From Clostridium saccharoperbutylacetonicum N1-4(HMT) (GTDB taxonomy: Bacteria > Bacillota > Clostridia > Clostridiales > Clostridiaceae): a stretch of DNA of 64,000 nt. Location of the stretch: positions 1,239,001 through 1,303,000 of the forward strand of contig NC_020291.1 of the NCBI RefSeq assembly GCF_000340885.1, given 5' to 3'. Both the position numbers and the translations under genes were made by a program. The notes beneath the pieces are model-generated. The model had not been told where the DNA came from. It was given only the letters and a program-made list of their open reading frames with translations, and searched no databases. Of this stretch, positions 63,903 to 64,000 are shown one piece after another. The stretch's first letter is position 1; each line of letters opens with the position of its first letter.

Positions 63903-64000
63903 TATATTTCAGATATTTGATTTCTTCAAGCTATGAATATAACGGTGTTGATTTAGTATAAAGAAAAGCTTTTTGTAAATACTAAAATCTGAAGAGAAAA

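Overview
The window is AT-rich (roughly 30% GC by eye), has strong AGGAGG-type ribosome binding sites, many TTG/GTG starts, T-tailed hairpin terminators and spore genes (a GerA-type germinant receptor subunit, a GerMN-domain lipoprotein). This fits a solventogenic cluster I Clostridium close to C. beijerinckii. The species is an inference from gene content and order; I could not run a search. No rRNA, tRNA, CRISPR, transposase or prophage gene was seen. All functions are assigned by reading the proteins.

Layout. 1-9.7 kb: housekeeping and small membrane genes on both strands: the end of a CmpB-type membrane protein cut by the window edge, a DUF378 protein, an Lrp/AsnC regulator, a PHP hydrolase, a gamma carbonic anhydrase, a CvfB-like S1 protein, an orphan gerA-type gene, asnB and a YaaR protein. 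9.8-14.3 kb: an NMT1/SsuA-like ABC importer and an MsbA-like exporter. 14.3-19.0 kb, mostly minus strand: a Ser/Thr-rich unknown, ilvE, a 38-bp tandem repeat, glutamine-dependent nadE and two small membrane proteins, divergent from an OmpR-type two-component system (19.2-21.5 kb). 21.7-30.4 kb: NfeD/SPFH pair, a structured non-coding repeat, an EcsC protein, a polar amino-acid ABC importer, a zinc-ribbon protein, a ClC exchanger and a DMT transporter.

30.6-41.9 kb: the purine operon purL-purE-purC-purF-purM-purN-purH-purD, covering most of PRPP to IMP except purB; purK is absent. 42-50 kb: a secreted papain-like protease, a cell-wall-binding protein, a BlaI repressor with an M56 metalloprotease whose sensor is predicted to be a beta-propeller, a TPR protein, a GNAT enzyme and the GerMN lipoprotein. 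50.2-60.2 kb: a complete type II fatty-acid operon, fabT-fabH-fabK-fabD-fabG-fabF-accB-fabZ-accC-accD-accA, with a FabT box on its promoter and no acpP. 60.3-63.9 kb: an orphan hutP and a TrpXYZ-type ABC importer.

The most interesting signals not explained by gene calls are: (i) a family of palindromic, multi-hairpin elements placed repeatedly in the gaps of the pur and fab operons; (ii) a BlaI gene whose expected start codon reads ATA, controlled by two near-identical operators and coupled to an M56 protease with a non-beta-lactam sensor domain; (iii) a 38-bp hairpin repeat with a distant copy showing a compensatory base-pair change; (iv) a compact structured leader before purL; (v) a hutP gene far from any hut gene, followed by a UAG-rich leader of an ABC importer.
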